NCBI RefSeq assembly: GCF_022129445.1
Contig: NZ_JADQAQ010000041.1
Coordinates: 1 to 39,589 of the forward strand
DNA from: Photobacterium sp. Ph5
Lineage (GTDB): Bacteria; Pseudomonadota; Gammaproteobacteria; Enterobacterales; Vibrionaceae
Reading direction: 5' to 3'
Length of the DNA stretch: 39,589 bases
This document shows positions 1 through 8,533 of the stretch, piece after piece. The translations under genes and the position numbers were made by a program. Numbering within the stretch: position 1 is the stretch's first letter; each line of letters begins with the position of its first letter. The notes below the pieces were generated by a model that saw only the letters and a list, made by a program, of their open reading frames with translations, was not told the DNA's origin and made no database searches.

Positions 1-96
1 ACATCTATAGGATCGTTCAACTGATCATTTTTGTCTTAACTGATCGGCATTAAGCCTAATGGCTGGTTTTTATTTATCATCAACACAATAGCGCGA

Positions 97-1344
97 TTAC
101 ACTTCCATATAACCCATTGGCATCTCAATACGTGCGACGCCTGAATCAATGGCTGCTTGTGCAACAGCTTTTGCGACACGTGATAATAAACGCGGATCCA
201 TCGGTTTTGGAATAATATACTCTCGGCCAAATTCAAGATGTGATACACCCGAAGCCTCAAGCACACTTTGTGGTACAGGCTCTTTCGCTAACTCTCTAAT
301 TGCATGAACAGCTGCTAATTTCATTTCATCATTAATTTGGCTTGCACGCACATCCAATGCGCCGCGAAAAATAAACGGGAAACACAGAACGTTATTCACT
401 TGGTTAGGATAGTCAGATCGTCCCGTTCCCATAATTAAATCATCTCGGACTTGATGAGCTAATTCAGGCTTTATTTCAGGATCAGGATTAGAGCAAGCAA
501 ACACAATGGGGTTTTCTGCCATTAATGCTAGCGCATCAGGCGGTAATAAATCAGGACCTGATACACCAACGAAGATATCGGCCCCCGCAATCACATCTTC
601 TAATGTGCGTTTATCCGTATTATTAGCAAATAGCTGCTTGTATTCATTTATATCATCACGGCGGGTATGAATAACGCCTTTACGATCAAGCATATAAATT
701 TTTTCACGTTGCGCGCCACATTTGATCAATAGCTCCATACACGCAACAGCAGCAGCCCCCGCACCTAAGCAAACAATCATCGCTTCACTAATATCTTTGC
801 CTTGTAGCTCTAAGGCATTGATCATACCAGCGGCTGTGACAATCGCCGTACCATGCTGATCATCGTGAAACACGGGAACATTACAACGTTCAATTAAGCG
901 CTGTTCGATCTCAAAGCAATCTGGCGCTTTAATATCTTCTAAATTAATGCCACCAAAGGTATCGGCAATATTTGCGACAGTATCAACGAACTCATCAATA
1001 GTGCGATGCTTGACTTCAATATCAATCGAATCGATACCCGCAAAGCGCTTAAACAGTAATGACTTACCTTCCATAACAGGCTTAGAAGCTAACGGACCTA
1101 AGTTACCAAGACCTAAAATAGCAGTACCATTGGTGATCACCGCGACCATATTACCTTTCGCGGTATATTTATAAACATTATCAGGATCTTGAGCAATTTC
1201 TCTGACGGGCTCAGCAACACCAGGGCTATAAGCCAAAGCAAGATCTTCAACCGTATTAGCAGGCTTAGTCAGTGCAACGGCTATTTTTCCAGGAGTAGGA
1301 AGCGAATGGTAATCTAGAGCTTGTTGACGAAAATCTTCAGTCAT
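97..1344 (-). CDS. NAD(P)-dependent malic enzyme, short MaeB-like form (oxaloacetate-decarboxylating)
   Basis: Cytosolic enzyme that oxidatively decarboxylates malate to pyruvate and CO2, linking the TCA cycle with pyruvate and NAD(P)H supply. The 415-residue protein has the malic N-terminal domain with the catalytic Tyr in LAYSPGV (Y39) and the catalytic Lys in VMEGKSLLFK (K94). The metal-binding segment includes VFHDDQHGTA, and a Rossmann motif GAGAAAVA binds the cofactor. It lacks the C-terminal phosphotransacetylase-like domain of long MaeB (about 760 residues) and is much shorter than E. coli MaeA (565), so it belongs to the short bacterial class common in vibrios. It is transcribed alone, away from the window start; rpmE lies 220 bp upstream on the same strand. 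Whether NAD or NADP is preferred cannot be read from the sequence, so no symbol is given. Confidence 0.93.
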   Translation of the reverse strand: MTEDFRQQALDYHSLPTPGKIAVALTKPANTVEDLALAYSPGVAEPVREIAQDPDNVYKYTAKGNMVAVITNGTAILGLGNLGPLASKPVMEGKSLLFKRFAGIDSIDIEVKHRTIDEFVDTVANIADTFGGINLEDIKAPDCFEIEQRLIERCNVPVFHDDQHGTAIVTAAGMINALELQGKDISEAMIVCLGAGAAAVACMELLIKCGAQREKIYMLDRKGVIHTRRDDINEYKQLFANNTDKRTLEDVIAGADIFVGVSGPDLLPPDALALMAENPIVFACSNPDPEIKPELAHQVRDDLIMGTGRSDYPNQVNNVLCFPFIFRGALDVRASQINDEMKLAAVHAIRELAKEPVPQSVLEASGVSHLEFGREYIIPKPMDPRLLSRVAKAVAQAAIDSGVARIEMPMGYMEV

Positions 1345-1511
1345 AGTGATATTTAAGCCTCAACGCTGACATTTATAATGGCAAATTACATCTATACGTA
1401 ATTCGTATTTGTTATTAAATCATATGCCATTAAGGATCAATTTCCCAGCTTATAGCAAACAAGTTTGATACATTTAACTAACAGTTATTCTTCACATATT
1501 TTATTGAGACA

Positions 1512-1545
1512 TAAAAAAAGGGATGCTTTCGCATCCCCTTTTTCT
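1512..1545 (-). terminator. Intrinsic terminator after rpmE
   Basis: A GGGATGC/GCATCCC stem with a TTTC loop is flanked by an A-run on one side and a T-run on the other, about 20 bp past the rpmE stop codon. The flanking runs would let it work in both directions. It separates rpmE from the malic enzyme gene. Confidence 0.85.
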
Positions 1546-1564
1546 AAATTCATCTGGCAAGTAA

Positions 1565-1777
1565 TTACTTGCTAGTAAGCGCACCGAAACGCTTGTTGAA
1601 TTTGTCAACACGGCCGCCAGAGCTAACTTGACGTTGCTTACCAGTGTAGAATGGGTGGCACTTGTCGCATACATCAAGGTTGATGTCTTTACCCATAGTA
1701 GAGTTAAATACGAAAGTGTTGCCACAAGAACAACGTGCGTTTACTGCTTTGTACTCAGGATGAATACCTTGTTTCAT
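1565..1777 (-). CDS. rpmE: 50S ribosomal protein L31, zinc-binding (C+) form
   Basis: Structural protein of the large ribosomal subunit, located at the central protuberance and contacting the small subunit. At 70 residues it has the usual family length. Four cysteines (16, 18, 37 and 40) in CSC and CDKC mark the zinc-ribbon C+ paralogue rather than the zinc-free form induced under zinc starvation. The ATG is preceded by GAGG in the leader. It is divergent from priA, as in related genomes. The leader contains a foldable GC-rich element and, further up, a 19-bp near-palindrome, both listed separately. Confidence 0.97.
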   Translation of the reverse strand: MKQGIHPEYKAVNARCSCGNTFVFNSTMGKDINLDVCDKCHPFYTGKQRQVSSGGRVDKFNKRFGALTSK

Positions 1778-1799
1778 GGGATAACCTCAAAATAAAGGC

Positions 1800-1836
1800 C
1801 GTGTCGCTCTCCCGATCCAAAGCCGGGCACCACACG
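1800..1836 (-). promoter_or_regulatory. Candidate structured leader of rpmE mRNA
   Basis: On the rpmE-sense strand two nested complementary pairs lie just upstream of the ribosome-binding site: GTGT with ACAC (1832-1835 with 1801-1804) and CCCG with CGGG (1824-1827 with 1811-1814), separated by an asymmetric internal loop. Autoregulatory leaders are known for several ribosomal protein genes, L31 included as I recall. That this element is one is inference from position and fold. Confidence 0.35.
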
Positions 1837-1851
1837 TCGTTAAAAAATAGC

Positions 1852-1870
1852 TTGCCACATTATGTGACAA
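1852..1870. promoter_or_regulatory. 19-bp near-perfect palindrome between rpmE and priA (operator-like)
   Basis: TTGCCACATTATGTGACAA is symmetrical about its central T with one mismatched pair. It lies about 75 bp upstream of the rpmE start codon and 174 bp upstream of priA. On the rpmE strand the 1865-1870 end reads TTGTCA, a good -35 hexamer, with TATTTT 15 bp further on. A bound regulator would therefore cover the probable rpmE promoter. I do not recognise the cognate regulator; it does not match Zur or CRP consensus. Confidence 0.45.
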
Positions 1871-2043
1871 ATCAGGCGGCGTATAGTAATCAATCATCCC
1901 GCGGAGATCAATACAGATGCCGATTTTTCACGCGTAATTTCTTTGTGCCACACCGCGTTCTTCATCTATCAGACTTAACAGCACTTATCGAGTTTCACTT
2001 GGTCTGGTATTATTCAACATAAGCTCAATGACTGCAGTAAATT

Positions 2044-4245
2044 ATGATCCCGAATATCGCTCGAGTCGCTCTCCCTATTCCCTTAGATAAAACCTTTGAT
2101 TATTTAATCAAACCCAACGACCTACCCATTGTCGGCGGGCGTGTGCAGGTTCCTTTCGGGCGTCAACGGTTAATCGGTATTGTTACAGCACTGACAGATA
2201 GTTCTGATTTTCCTATCGAACAACTAAAAGCCATTCAAAAAGTCATTGATCATCAACCATTATGGACTCCTCCACTGTTTGATTTACTCAAATGGGCTAG
2301 TCAGTATTATCAATATCCACTCGGCGATACGCTAGCCAATGCAATGCCGGCTTTACTGCGAAAAGGACGTGAAGCGTCGCAAACCACACTGAAATTCTGG
2401 GCATTAACAGAAGCGGGAAAGGCACAACCACTAAACGGCCTCACCCGCGCACCTAAACAAGCTCAAATACTGCGCCTATTACAAAACGGGGCAGTCAGTC
2501 ATGATGCATTACTGGGTGAAGACGTGAGCTCAACGACCTTAAAAACAGTAGCGAATAAAGGTTGGATCATTGAACAACAGCAACACCCCAAAAGCCAAAA
2601 TTGGCAGAAACAATTTTCTGTTACTGAAGAAAAACCACGTTTAAATGAAGAACAAGCGTTAGCAATTGCGACCGTGAACAGTAACCCTGAGTTTGGCTGT
2701 TATCTCTTAGAAGGGGTAACAGGATCTGGTAAAACAGAGGTATATCTTAACCTGCTAGAACCGGTGCTTGCTGCAGGTAAACAAGCGTTGATATTAGTCC
2801 CTGAGATTGGCTTAACCCCTCAGACGATTAACCGCTTTCGCCGTCGTTTTAATGTTCCTCTCGAAACAGTTCACTCTGGACTAAACGACAGCGAGCGTAT
2901 GGCAGCATGGCTTGCAGGTCGAGATAATCAAGCGGGTATTATCATCGGGACGCGATCAGCATTATTCACCCCCTTTGCAAACCTTGGCATCATCATTGTC
3001 GATGAAGAGCACGACGCGTCTTATAAACAACAAGACAGCTTACGTTATCACGCTCGCGATCTTGCCGTTATGCGCGCCAATAAAGAAAACATCCCGATTA
3101 TTTTAGGCTCTGCGACACCAGCATTAGAAACCTTGCATAATGCGAAAACGGGCAAATACCATCATTTAACCTTAACTAAACGTGCGGGTAACGCCCAACT
3201 GGCACGTCATGGCGTGATTGATGTAAAAGGCTTATACCTTGATGCAGGATTATCTGCACCATTGATCGCTGAAATGCGTAAGCACTTAAATACAGGAAAT
3301 CAGGTGATGTTATTTCTTAATCGCCGTGGTTTTTCGCCTGCAATGATGTGCCATGAGTGTGGTTGGATCGCCGAATGTCACCGTTGTGATGCTTACTACA
3401 CCTTACACCAACAATCAGGAGAGCTGCGTTGTCACCATTGTGCAACTCAGCGTCCCATCATGCCGCAATGTGAGCAATGTGGTTCAACTCAATTATTGCC
3501 CGTCGGTGTTGGTACTGAGCAATTAGAAAATCAACTCGCAACCCTATTTCCTGAATTTAAGACGGTGCGCATTGATCGCGATAGCACGCGTCGTAAAGGT
3601 GCCTTAGAAAACTATCTAGAAGCGATAAAAAACAACGAGTATCAAATTTTAATTGGTACCCAAATGCTGGCAAAAGGACACCATTTTCCCAATGTCACTT
3701 TAGTCGCATTAATTGATGTTGATAGCGCATTATTTAGTAACGACTTCCGCGCATCTGAACGTTTGGCACAATTGTTTATTCAGGTTGCAGGACGCGCGGG
3801 ACGCGCAAGTAAACCCGGTGAAGTTTTATTACAAACTCACCATCCAGAACATCAACTGTTGCAATCGTTATTGCATAAAGGCTATGGCATTTTCTCACAA
3901 ACCGCGCTAATTGAACGCCAACAAGCCATGCTACCGCCCTTTACTCATCTCGTATTAATACGGGCAGAAGCCAATGACAGCGATACCGTTTGCCAACTAT
4001 TACAACAAATCCGTGGCATTTTTGAATCCAGTCCCGTTTATGATCAAGATTGCTGCGTACTGGGGCCGAACCCTGCACCACTTGCCCGTCGAGCAGGCCG
4101 TTACCGTTGGCAATTAATTTTACAGACCCCTAATCGCAAAGCCTTGCAACAAATACTCAGTATCGCCAAACCCGCGATTCAATTGCTGCCTTTAGCAAAA
4201 AAAGTACGTTGGTCGATTGATGTAGAGCCGCAAGATTTAACTTAA
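2044..4245 (+). CDS. priA: Primosomal protein N', replication-restart helicase PriA
   Basis: A 3'-to-5' superfamily 2 DNA helicase that recognises stalled forks and D-loops and starts primosome assembly for DnaB reloading. The 733-residue length matches E. coli PriA (732). The N-terminal 3'-DNA-binding domain begins IARVALPIPLDKTFDY. Walker A is LEGVTGSGKTEVYL and the DEAH-type Walker B is VDEEHD. A cysteine cluster (CHECGW, CHRCDA, CHHCA, CEQCGS) binds two zinc ions. Helicase motifs V and VI are seen in IGTQMLAKGHHFPNVTLV and QVAGRAGRA. It is followed by cytR and ftsN in the same order as in E. coli. No strong Shine-Dalgarno precedes the ATG. Confidence 0.98.
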   Translation: MIPNIARVALPIPLDKTFDYLIKPNDLPIVGGRVQVPFGRQRLIGIVTALTDSSDFPIEQLKAIQKVIDHQPLWTPPLFDLLKWASQYYQYPLGDTLANAMPALLRKGREASQTTLKFWALTEAGKAQPLNGLTRAPKQAQILRLLQNGAVSHDALLGEDVSSTTLKTVANKGWIIEQQQHPKSQNWQKQFSVTEEKPRLNEEQALAIATVNSNPEFGCYLLEGVTGSGKTEVYLNLLEPVLAAGKQALILVPEIGLTPQTINRFRRRFNVPLETVHSGLNDSERMAAWLAGRDNQAGIIIGTRSALFTPFANLGIIIVDEEHDASYKQQDSLRYHARDLAVMRANKENIPIILGSATPALETLHNAKTGKYHHLTLTKRAGNAQLARHGVIDVKGLYLDAGLSAPLIAEMRKHLNTGNQVMLFLNRRGFSPAMMCHECGWIAECHRCDAYYTLHQQSGELRCHHCATQRPIMPQCEQCGSTQLLPVGVGTEQLENQLATLFPEFKTVRIDRDSTRRKGALENYLEAIKNNEYQILIGTQMLAKGHHFPNVTLVALIDVDSALFSNDFRASERLAQLFIQVAGRAGRASKPGEVLLQTHHPEHQLLQSLLHKGYGIFSQTALIERQQAMLPPFTHLVLIRAEANDSDTVCQLLQQIRGIFESSPVYDQDCCVLGPNPAPLARRAGRYRWQLILQTPNRKALQQILSIAKPAIQLLPLAKKVRWSIDVEPQDLT

Positions 4246-4340
4246 AACCAACAATGCGACAAAACTCACATAGTGAATGTAATTTATGCTATTTGGGGCA
4301 TGTTTAATCCTGTTTATACACTCTACAATATCAAGAGTAT

Positions 4341-4356
4341 TGACTTAATTCAGTCA
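4341..4356. repeat. Inverted repeat TGACT-N6-AGTCA upstream of cytR
   Basis: Perfect 5-bp arms separated by TAATTC in the 200-bp priA-cytR gap, 91 bp before the cytR start codon. It could be part of a cytR promoter or operator, but no regulator can be named from the sequence. Confidence 0.35.
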
Positions 4357-4446
4357 GTTACTGCTTCGCTGGTTTCCGTCTCAGTCCTTTTGACCTCGAG
4401 CCACCAGCCGCATAATAAGAGAGATTTAGATAAAGAGGAAAGCAAT

Positions 4447-5451
4447 ATGGCGACAATGAAGGATGTTGCCCAGCTAGCCGGAGTTTCGACTGCGACGGTT
4501 TCCCGTGCGCTAATGAATCCGGAAAAAGTATCGGCTTCAACTCGTAAAAAAGTTGAACAGGCTGTCATGGAAGCTGGCTATTCACCTAACTCACTTGCCC
4601 GTAATTTACGTCGCAATGAGTCAAAAACGATCGTAACTATCGTCCCTGATATTTGTGATCCTTACTTCACAGAAATTATCCGCGGTATAGAAGAAGCTGC
4701 GATGGAGTACGGTTACCTTGTGTTACTGGGAGATAGTGGACAACAGAAAAAGCGTGAAAACTCATTCGTTAATTTAGTCTTTACTAAACAAGCTGATGGT
4801 ATGTTATTGCTTGGTACAGACTTACCTTTTGATGTTAGTAAGCCAGAGCAAAAAAACCTACCGCCGCTAGTGATGGCTTGTGAGTACGCTCCTGAGTTAG
4901 AGTTGCCGACCATCCATATTGATAACCTTACTGCGGCATTTGAAGCAGTCAATTATCTGACACAAATGGGTCATAAGCGTATCGCACAAATTACCGGCCC
5001 CGATCAAGCACCATTATCCCAGTTCCGAAATCAAGGCTATCAACAAGCACTTCGTCGTGGTGGGATTACATTAAACCCAGCCTATACTGTGAAGGGTGAT
5101 TTTAGCTTTGCTGCTGGTGCACGCGCCGTCACCGCATTGTTATCGTTACCTGAGCCACCAACCGCACTATTCTGTCATTCTGATGTGATGGCGATTGGTG
5201 CGATGCAGCAAGCAAAACGCTTAGGACTTCGCGTTCCTCAAGATATTTCGATTGTCGGCTTTGATGATATCCAATTTGCTGAATATTGCGATCCACCATT
5301 AACCACCGTTTCTCAACCACGCTATGAAATTGGTCGCCAAGCTATGCTGATGCTCCTTGAGTTATTAAAAGGCAAAGAAGTACAAGCTGGTTCTCGCTTA
5401 CTTGATGCAAAACTTGTGATCCGTGAGAGTGCTGCACCACCATCTCGATAG
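4447..5451 (+). CDS. cytR: LacI-family nucleoside-catabolism repressor CytR
   Basis: DNA-binding repressor that, in enterics and vibrios, works with CRP at nucleoside uptake and catabolism promoters and is relieved by cytidine. The start is placed at ATG 4447, preceded by AGAGGA at good spacing, giving 334 residues. An in-frame upstream extension to 4273 looks untranslated. The N-terminal LacI helix-turn-helix is MKDVAQLAGVSTATVSRAL with hinge helix NSLARNLRRNES. The periplasmic-binding-like effector domain carries segments nearly identical to E. coli CytR, such as VPDICDPYFTEIIRGIE and PTIHIDNLTAAFEAVNYL. Its position between priA and ftsN is the E. coli order. In V. cholerae CytR also controls biofilm genes, which may hold here. 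Confidence 0.95.
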   Translation: MATMKDVAQLAGVSTATVSRALMNPEKVSASTRKKVEQAVMEAGYSPNSLARNLRRNESKTIVTIVPDICDPYFTEIIRGIEEAAMEYGYLVLLGDSGQQKKRENSFVNLVFTKQADGMLLLGTDLPFDVSKPEQKNLPPLVMACEYAPELELPTIHIDNLTAAFEAVNYLTQMGHKRIAQITGPDQAPLSQFRNQGYQQALRRGGITLNPAYTVKGDFSFAAGARAVTALLSLPEPPTALFCHSDVMAIGAMQQAKRLGLRVPQDISIVGFDDIQFAEYCDPPLTTVSQPRYEIGRQAMLMLLELLKGKEVQAGSRLLDAKLVIRESAAPPSR

Positions 5452-5460
5452 CAATAAAAT

Positions 5461-5500
5461 GGCTGTGAGCTTATGAAATAACCATAAGTTCACAGTTTTT
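5461..5500 (+). terminator. Intrinsic terminator after cytR
   Basis: A 13-bp stem (5463-5475 with 5483-5495, one G-U pair) closes a 7-nt loop and is followed by TTTTT. It ends cytR transcription and leaves ftsN to its own promoter. Confidence 0.85.
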
Positions 5501-5610
5501 GCATGCTATTGACCTTAACCAACACATTATTAATGATAAAAACTGGTCAGTATCATTCCAAATTTGTAACATAGCGTTCTATCCTTTTCTCAACGTATTT
5601 GTCTATCATC

Positions 5611-6345
5611 GTGGCCACTAAAGATTATGTAAAACGCGGACGCTCGCCGAAACCGGCAAATAAAAAAAGCAGTCCTAGCCGTAAAAAAGCCCCCGCTCCT
5701 AGTGGATTTCCAATCAAATGGGCGGTTACCGCTATTGTTTTAGTATTTGGGCTTATCGCAAGTTTATTCTTCCTGTCTGGTACTGATGTTCCTGAAAAGC
5801 CAGCACCTAAAGATGAACTTCCAATCATTGCAAAACCTCAACCCGCTAATGAGATTAAAAAACCAGCGAATAAGGAAATTTTACCGCCAAAACCTGAAGA
5901 AAAATGGCGTTATATCCAAGAGCTCGAAAATAAAAAAGTGATCGTGCCTGATGAGTTGAAAAACCAACGTGTACAGCCCGTAAAGAAAGTTGATGAGCAT
6001 AAAACATCTTCAACCTCAAAACCGAAAGAGCATATTCAAGCGAGCAAGCCTGTAGTACCTGTCACCACCAACCCTAAACCGGCAGAAAAAAAGCCGGTAG
6101 TAGCATCAAATGTACGTTTTGTATTGCAATGCGGAGCCTATCGTAAGAAGTCACAAGCCGATGAACGTAAAGCAAAAATTGCATTCCAAGGTATGAATAG
6201 TCAACTTAAAGTAAGCAGTGATGCAAAAGGAACATGGTACCGTGTTGTATTAGGTCCTTACTCACAAAAAAGCAGTGCTGAAAAAGACAAAGCAAAGCTA
6301 CAAAGTAGCGGTGTCTCTCCTTGCGGTATTTGGCATTGGGAATAA
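5611..6345 (+). CDS. ftsN: Cell division protein FtsN
   Basis: Bitopic inner-membrane divisome protein that triggers septal peptidoglycan synthesis. I choose GTG 5611 as start (244 residues) because it restores the FtsA-binding N-terminus (M)ATKDYVKRG seen in the family. An in-frame TTG at 5599 is the alternative, and neither has a good Shine-Dalgarno. After a basic cytoplasmic stretch comes one membrane helix (about residues 33-53), then a Pro/Lys-rich periplasmic linker and a C-terminal SPOR domain (about 170-244) that binds denuded glycan. Two cysteines in the SPOR domain (LQCGAY and SPCGIW) match the disulfide pair of E. coli FtsN. The protein is shorter than E. coli FtsN (319), mostly in the linker. 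It lies upstream of hslVU as in E. coli. Confidence 0.92.
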   Translation: MATKDYVKRGRSPKPANKKSSPSRKKAPAPSGFPIKWAVTAIVLVFGLIASLFFLSGTDVPEKPAPKDELPIIAKPQPANEIKKPANKEILPPKPEEKWRYIQELENKKVIVPDELKNQRVQPVKKVDEHKTSSTSKPKEHIQASKPVVPVTTNPKPAEKKPVVASNVRFVLQCGAYRKKSQADERKAKIAFQGMNSQLKVSSDAKGTWYRVVLGPYSQKSSAEKDKAKLQSSGVSPCGIWHWE

Positions 6346-6369
6346 CGCGCTAGTTTCTCTTTCATCACT

Positions 6370-6398
6370 AGAAGGACGTGCTTAGGTACGTCCTTTTT
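6370..6398 (+). terminator. Intrinsic terminator after ftsN
   Basis: AAGGACGT (6372-6379) pairs with ACGTCCTT (6388-6395), with further pairing towards a TTAG loop, followed by a T-run. It isolates ftsN from the heat-shock operon. Confidence 0.88.
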
Positions 6399-6442
6399 TG
6401 TGTATTTTTCACGTAATAATCATGACCAATTCTCAGTTAATA

Positions 6443-6471
6443 CTTGAAAATCCCTTCTGTCATCCCCAGAT
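6443..6471 (+). promoter_or_regulatory. Sigma32 (heat-shock) promoter of hslVU
   Basis: CTTGAA at 6443-6448 and CCCCAGAT at 6464-6471 are separated by 15 bp. This agrees well with the RpoH consensus (CTTGAA, 13-17 bp, CCCCATNT). It lies 56 bp upstream of the hslV start codon, and hslVU is a classical sigma32 operon in E. coli. No comparable sigma70 hexamers overlap it. Confidence 0.85.
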
Positions 6472-6489
6472 CTTTTCACATTAACGATA

Positions 6490-6502
6490 CCGGCTATGCC
6501 GG
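6490..6502 (+). promoter_or_regulatory. 5'-UTR stem-loop of hslVU mRNA
   Basis: CCGGC-TAT-GCCGG forms a compact 5-bp hairpin about 20 nt downstream of the sigma32 -10 element, near the expected transcript start and before the AGAGAGG ribosome-binding site. A stabilising 5'-UTR hairpin has been described for E. coli hslVU, as I recall. Functional equivalence is inference. Confidence 0.5.
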
Positions 6503-6526
6503 AGCAGAACCAGAGAGGTTTACCCC

Positions 6527-7054
6527 GTGACAACTATTGTATCTGTACGTCGAAACGGTAAAGTCGTCATTGCTGGTGACGGCCAAGTATCACTTGGTAA
6601 CACAGTAATGAAAGGCAACGCACGTAAAGTTCGCCGTCTATATAACAATAAAGTACTGGCAGGTTTTGCTGGCGGTACCGCTGATGCATTCACTTTATTT
6701 GAGCGTTTTGAGCGTAAGCTTGAAATGCACCAAGGTCATCTTCTTAAATCAGCTGTAGAGCTTGCTAAAGATTGGCGTACTGACCGCGCCCTGCGTAAGC
6801 TTGAAGCATTATTGGCCGTTGCTGATGAAACAGGATCACTCATCATTACTGGTAATGGTGATGTTGTGCAGCCCGAAAATGATCTTATTGCTATTGGCTC
6901 TGGTGGCAATTTTGCCCAAGCAGCAGCAACAGCACTGCTAGAAAATACTGATTTAGGTGCACGAGAAATCGCAGAGAAAGCCCTAAATATAGCCGGTGAT
7001 ATCTGTGTGTTCACAAACCACAATCACACCATTGAAGAATTAGAAGCTAAGTAA
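6527..7054 (+). CDS. hslV: ATP-dependent protease peptidase subunit HslV (ClpQ)
   Basis: Threonine peptidase that forms the double-hexamer proteolytic chamber of HslUV. The start is GTG at 6527, supported by AGAGAGG nine bases upstream. It places Thr2 ([19 protein letters not shown]) directly after the initiator so it becomes the N-terminal nucleophile after Met removal. The 175-residue length is typical. The conserved core includes [15 protein letters not shown] and [17 protein letters not shown]. It is the first gene of the hslVU operon, ten bases before hslU, behind a sigma32-type promoter. Confidence 0.98.
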   Translation: MTTIVSVRRNGKVVIAGDGQVSLGNTVMKGNARKVRRLYNNKVLAGFAGGTADAFTLFERFERKLEMHQGHLLKSAVELAKDWRTDRALRKLEALLAVADETGSLIITGNGDVVQPENDLIAIGSGGNFAQAAATALLENTDLGAREIAEKALNIAGDICVFTNHNHTIEELEAK

Positions 7055-7064
7055 GGAAGTTGTA

Positions 7065-8396
7065 ATGTCTGAGATGACTCCTCGCGAAATCGTTCATGAG
7101 CTTGATAGCCATATTATCGGTCAAGACAAAGCAAAACGAGCGGTTGCGATTGCGCTACGTAACCGCTGGCGTCGCATGCAACTTCCTGAAGAGTTGCGTG
7201 TTGAAGTAACGCCAAAAAACATTTTAATGATCGGTCCTACCGGTGTCGGTAAAACCGAAATTGCACGTCGTTTAGCAAAACTAGCTAACGCACCTTTCAT
7301 TAAAGTAGAAGCAACAAAGTTCACCGAAGTGGGCTATGTTGGTAAAGAAGTTGAAACGATCATTCGTGACTTAACGGATGTAGCTGTAAAAATGACTCAT
7401 CAGCAAGCGACTGAAAAAGTCCGCTTCCGCGCAGAAGAATTAGCAGAAGAGCGCATTTTAGATGCACTTCTACCACCTGCACGTGATGCTTGGGGTCAAA
7501 ATGAAGAAGCACCTGCAGAATCTTCTACTCGTCAGTCTTTCCGTAAGAAATTACGTGAAGGCAAGCTTGACGATAAAGAAATTGAAATGGACATTGCAGC
7601 ACCACAAATGGGTGTTGAGATCATGGCTCCTCCTGGTATGGAAGAAATGACCAACCAGCTACAGGGCATGTTCCAAAACCTTGCTGGCAATACCACTAAA
7701 AAGCGCAAGATGAAAATCAAAGATGCGCTAAAAGCAGCAACTGAAGAAGAAGCGGCAAAGCTAGTAAACCAAGAAGAGTTAAAAGAACAAGCTATTCATT
7801 CGGTTGAAAACAACGGTATCGTGTTTATCGATGAGATAGATAAAATCTGTAAACGTGGTGAATCATCAGGCCCTGACGTTTCCCGTGAAGGTGTGCAGCG
7901 CGACCTACTACCATTAGTAGAAGGCAGTACCGTCTCCACCAAACACGGTATGGTTAAAACAGACCACATCCTGTTTGTTGCATCGGGCGCATTCCAAGTG
8001 GCTAAGCCATCAGATTTAATCCCCGAACTACAAGGTCGTCTTCCTATTCGCGTTGAGCTTGAAGCGCTAACAAGTCACGACTTCAAGCGTATTCTGACTG
8101 AACCAAATGCATCGCTAACTGAGCAATACAAAGCATTAATGGCAACAGAATCGGTTGAAATTGAGTTCACTACTGATGGTATTGATAGCCTAGCGGATGC
8201 TGCATGGCAAGTGAATGAGCGCACTGAAAATATCGGTGCTCGTCGTCTTCACACCGTAATGGAACGTTTAATGGAAGAGATTTCCTATGACGCCAGCGAA
8301 AAAGCCGGTGAGAAATTCATGATCGATGCCGCATATGTTAGCGAGCGTCTTGGTGAATTCGTACAAGATGAAGATTTAAGCCGTTTTATTCTTTAA
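7065..8396 (+). CDS. hslU: HslU (ClpY) AAA+ unfoldase of the HslUV protease
   Basis: Hexameric ATPase that unfolds substrates and feeds them to HslV. It has 443 residues, the same as E. coli. Walker A is GPTGVGKTE and Walker B is VFIDEIDK. The pore loop GYVGKEVE follows Walker A. An inserted charged I-domain (about residues 110-240) and sensor-2 region ([14 protein letters not shown]) are present. The C-terminal tail ending DLSRFIL is the peptide that inserts between HslV subunits to activate it. A GGAAG Shine-Dalgarno lies in the ten-base gap after hslV, so the two are co-transcribed. Confidence 0.98.
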   Translation: MSEMTPREIVHELDSHIIGQDKAKRAVAIALRNRWRRMQLPEELRVEVTPKNILMIGPTGVGKTEIARRLAKLANAPFIKVEATKFTEVGYVGKEVETIIRDLTDVAVKMTHQQATEKVRFRAEELAEERILDALLPPARDAWGQNEEAPAESSTRQSFRKKLREGKLDDKEIEMDIAAPQMGVEIMAPPGMEEMTNQLQGMFQNLAGNTTKKRKMKIKDALKAATEEEAAKLVNQEELKEQAIHSVENNGIVFIDEIDKICKRGESSGPDVSREGVQRDLLPLVEGSTVSTKHGMVKTDHILFVASGAFQVAKPSDLIPELQGRLPIRVELEALTSHDFKRILTEPNASLTEQYKALMATESVEIEFTTDGIDSLADAAWQVNERTENIGARRLHTVMERLMEEISYDASEKAGEKFMIDAAYVSERLGEFVQDEDLSRFIL

Positions 8397-8417
8397 TAAA
8401 ATTGCTTTTAAGAAAAA

Positions 8418-8446
8418 GAAAACGGTGCCTTGCTGCACCGTTTTTT
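8418..8446 (+). terminator. Intrinsic terminator of hslVU
   Basis: CGGTGC (8423-8428) pairs with GCACCG (8435-8440), extended by A/T pairs, and is followed by six Ts. It lies about 25 bp after the hslU stop. Confidence 0.88.
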
Positions 8447-8533
8447 ATTTTAACAACTATTAATGGGATAAATTTGCGCCAATCCAAATTTTCGCCATAA
8501 TAGCCATCCACTCATTATTTAAGTATCTAGATT

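Noticed and set aside
48..78. Terminator for the malic enzyme gene near the window start
   Set aside because: AGCC-TAAT-GGCT is only a 4-bp stem, and the T-run follows on the plus strand, not on the malic enzyme strand.
1735..2022. 95-codon open frame on the plus strand across the rpmE-priA gap
   Set aside because: It runs antisense over the rpmE 5' end and leader, has no recognisable domain and no Shine-Dalgarno.
4273..4446. Upstream in-frame extension of cytR
   Set aside because: The extension has no family similarity and no ribosome-binding site; ATG 4447 has AGAGGA at correct spacing and matches the CytR N-terminus.
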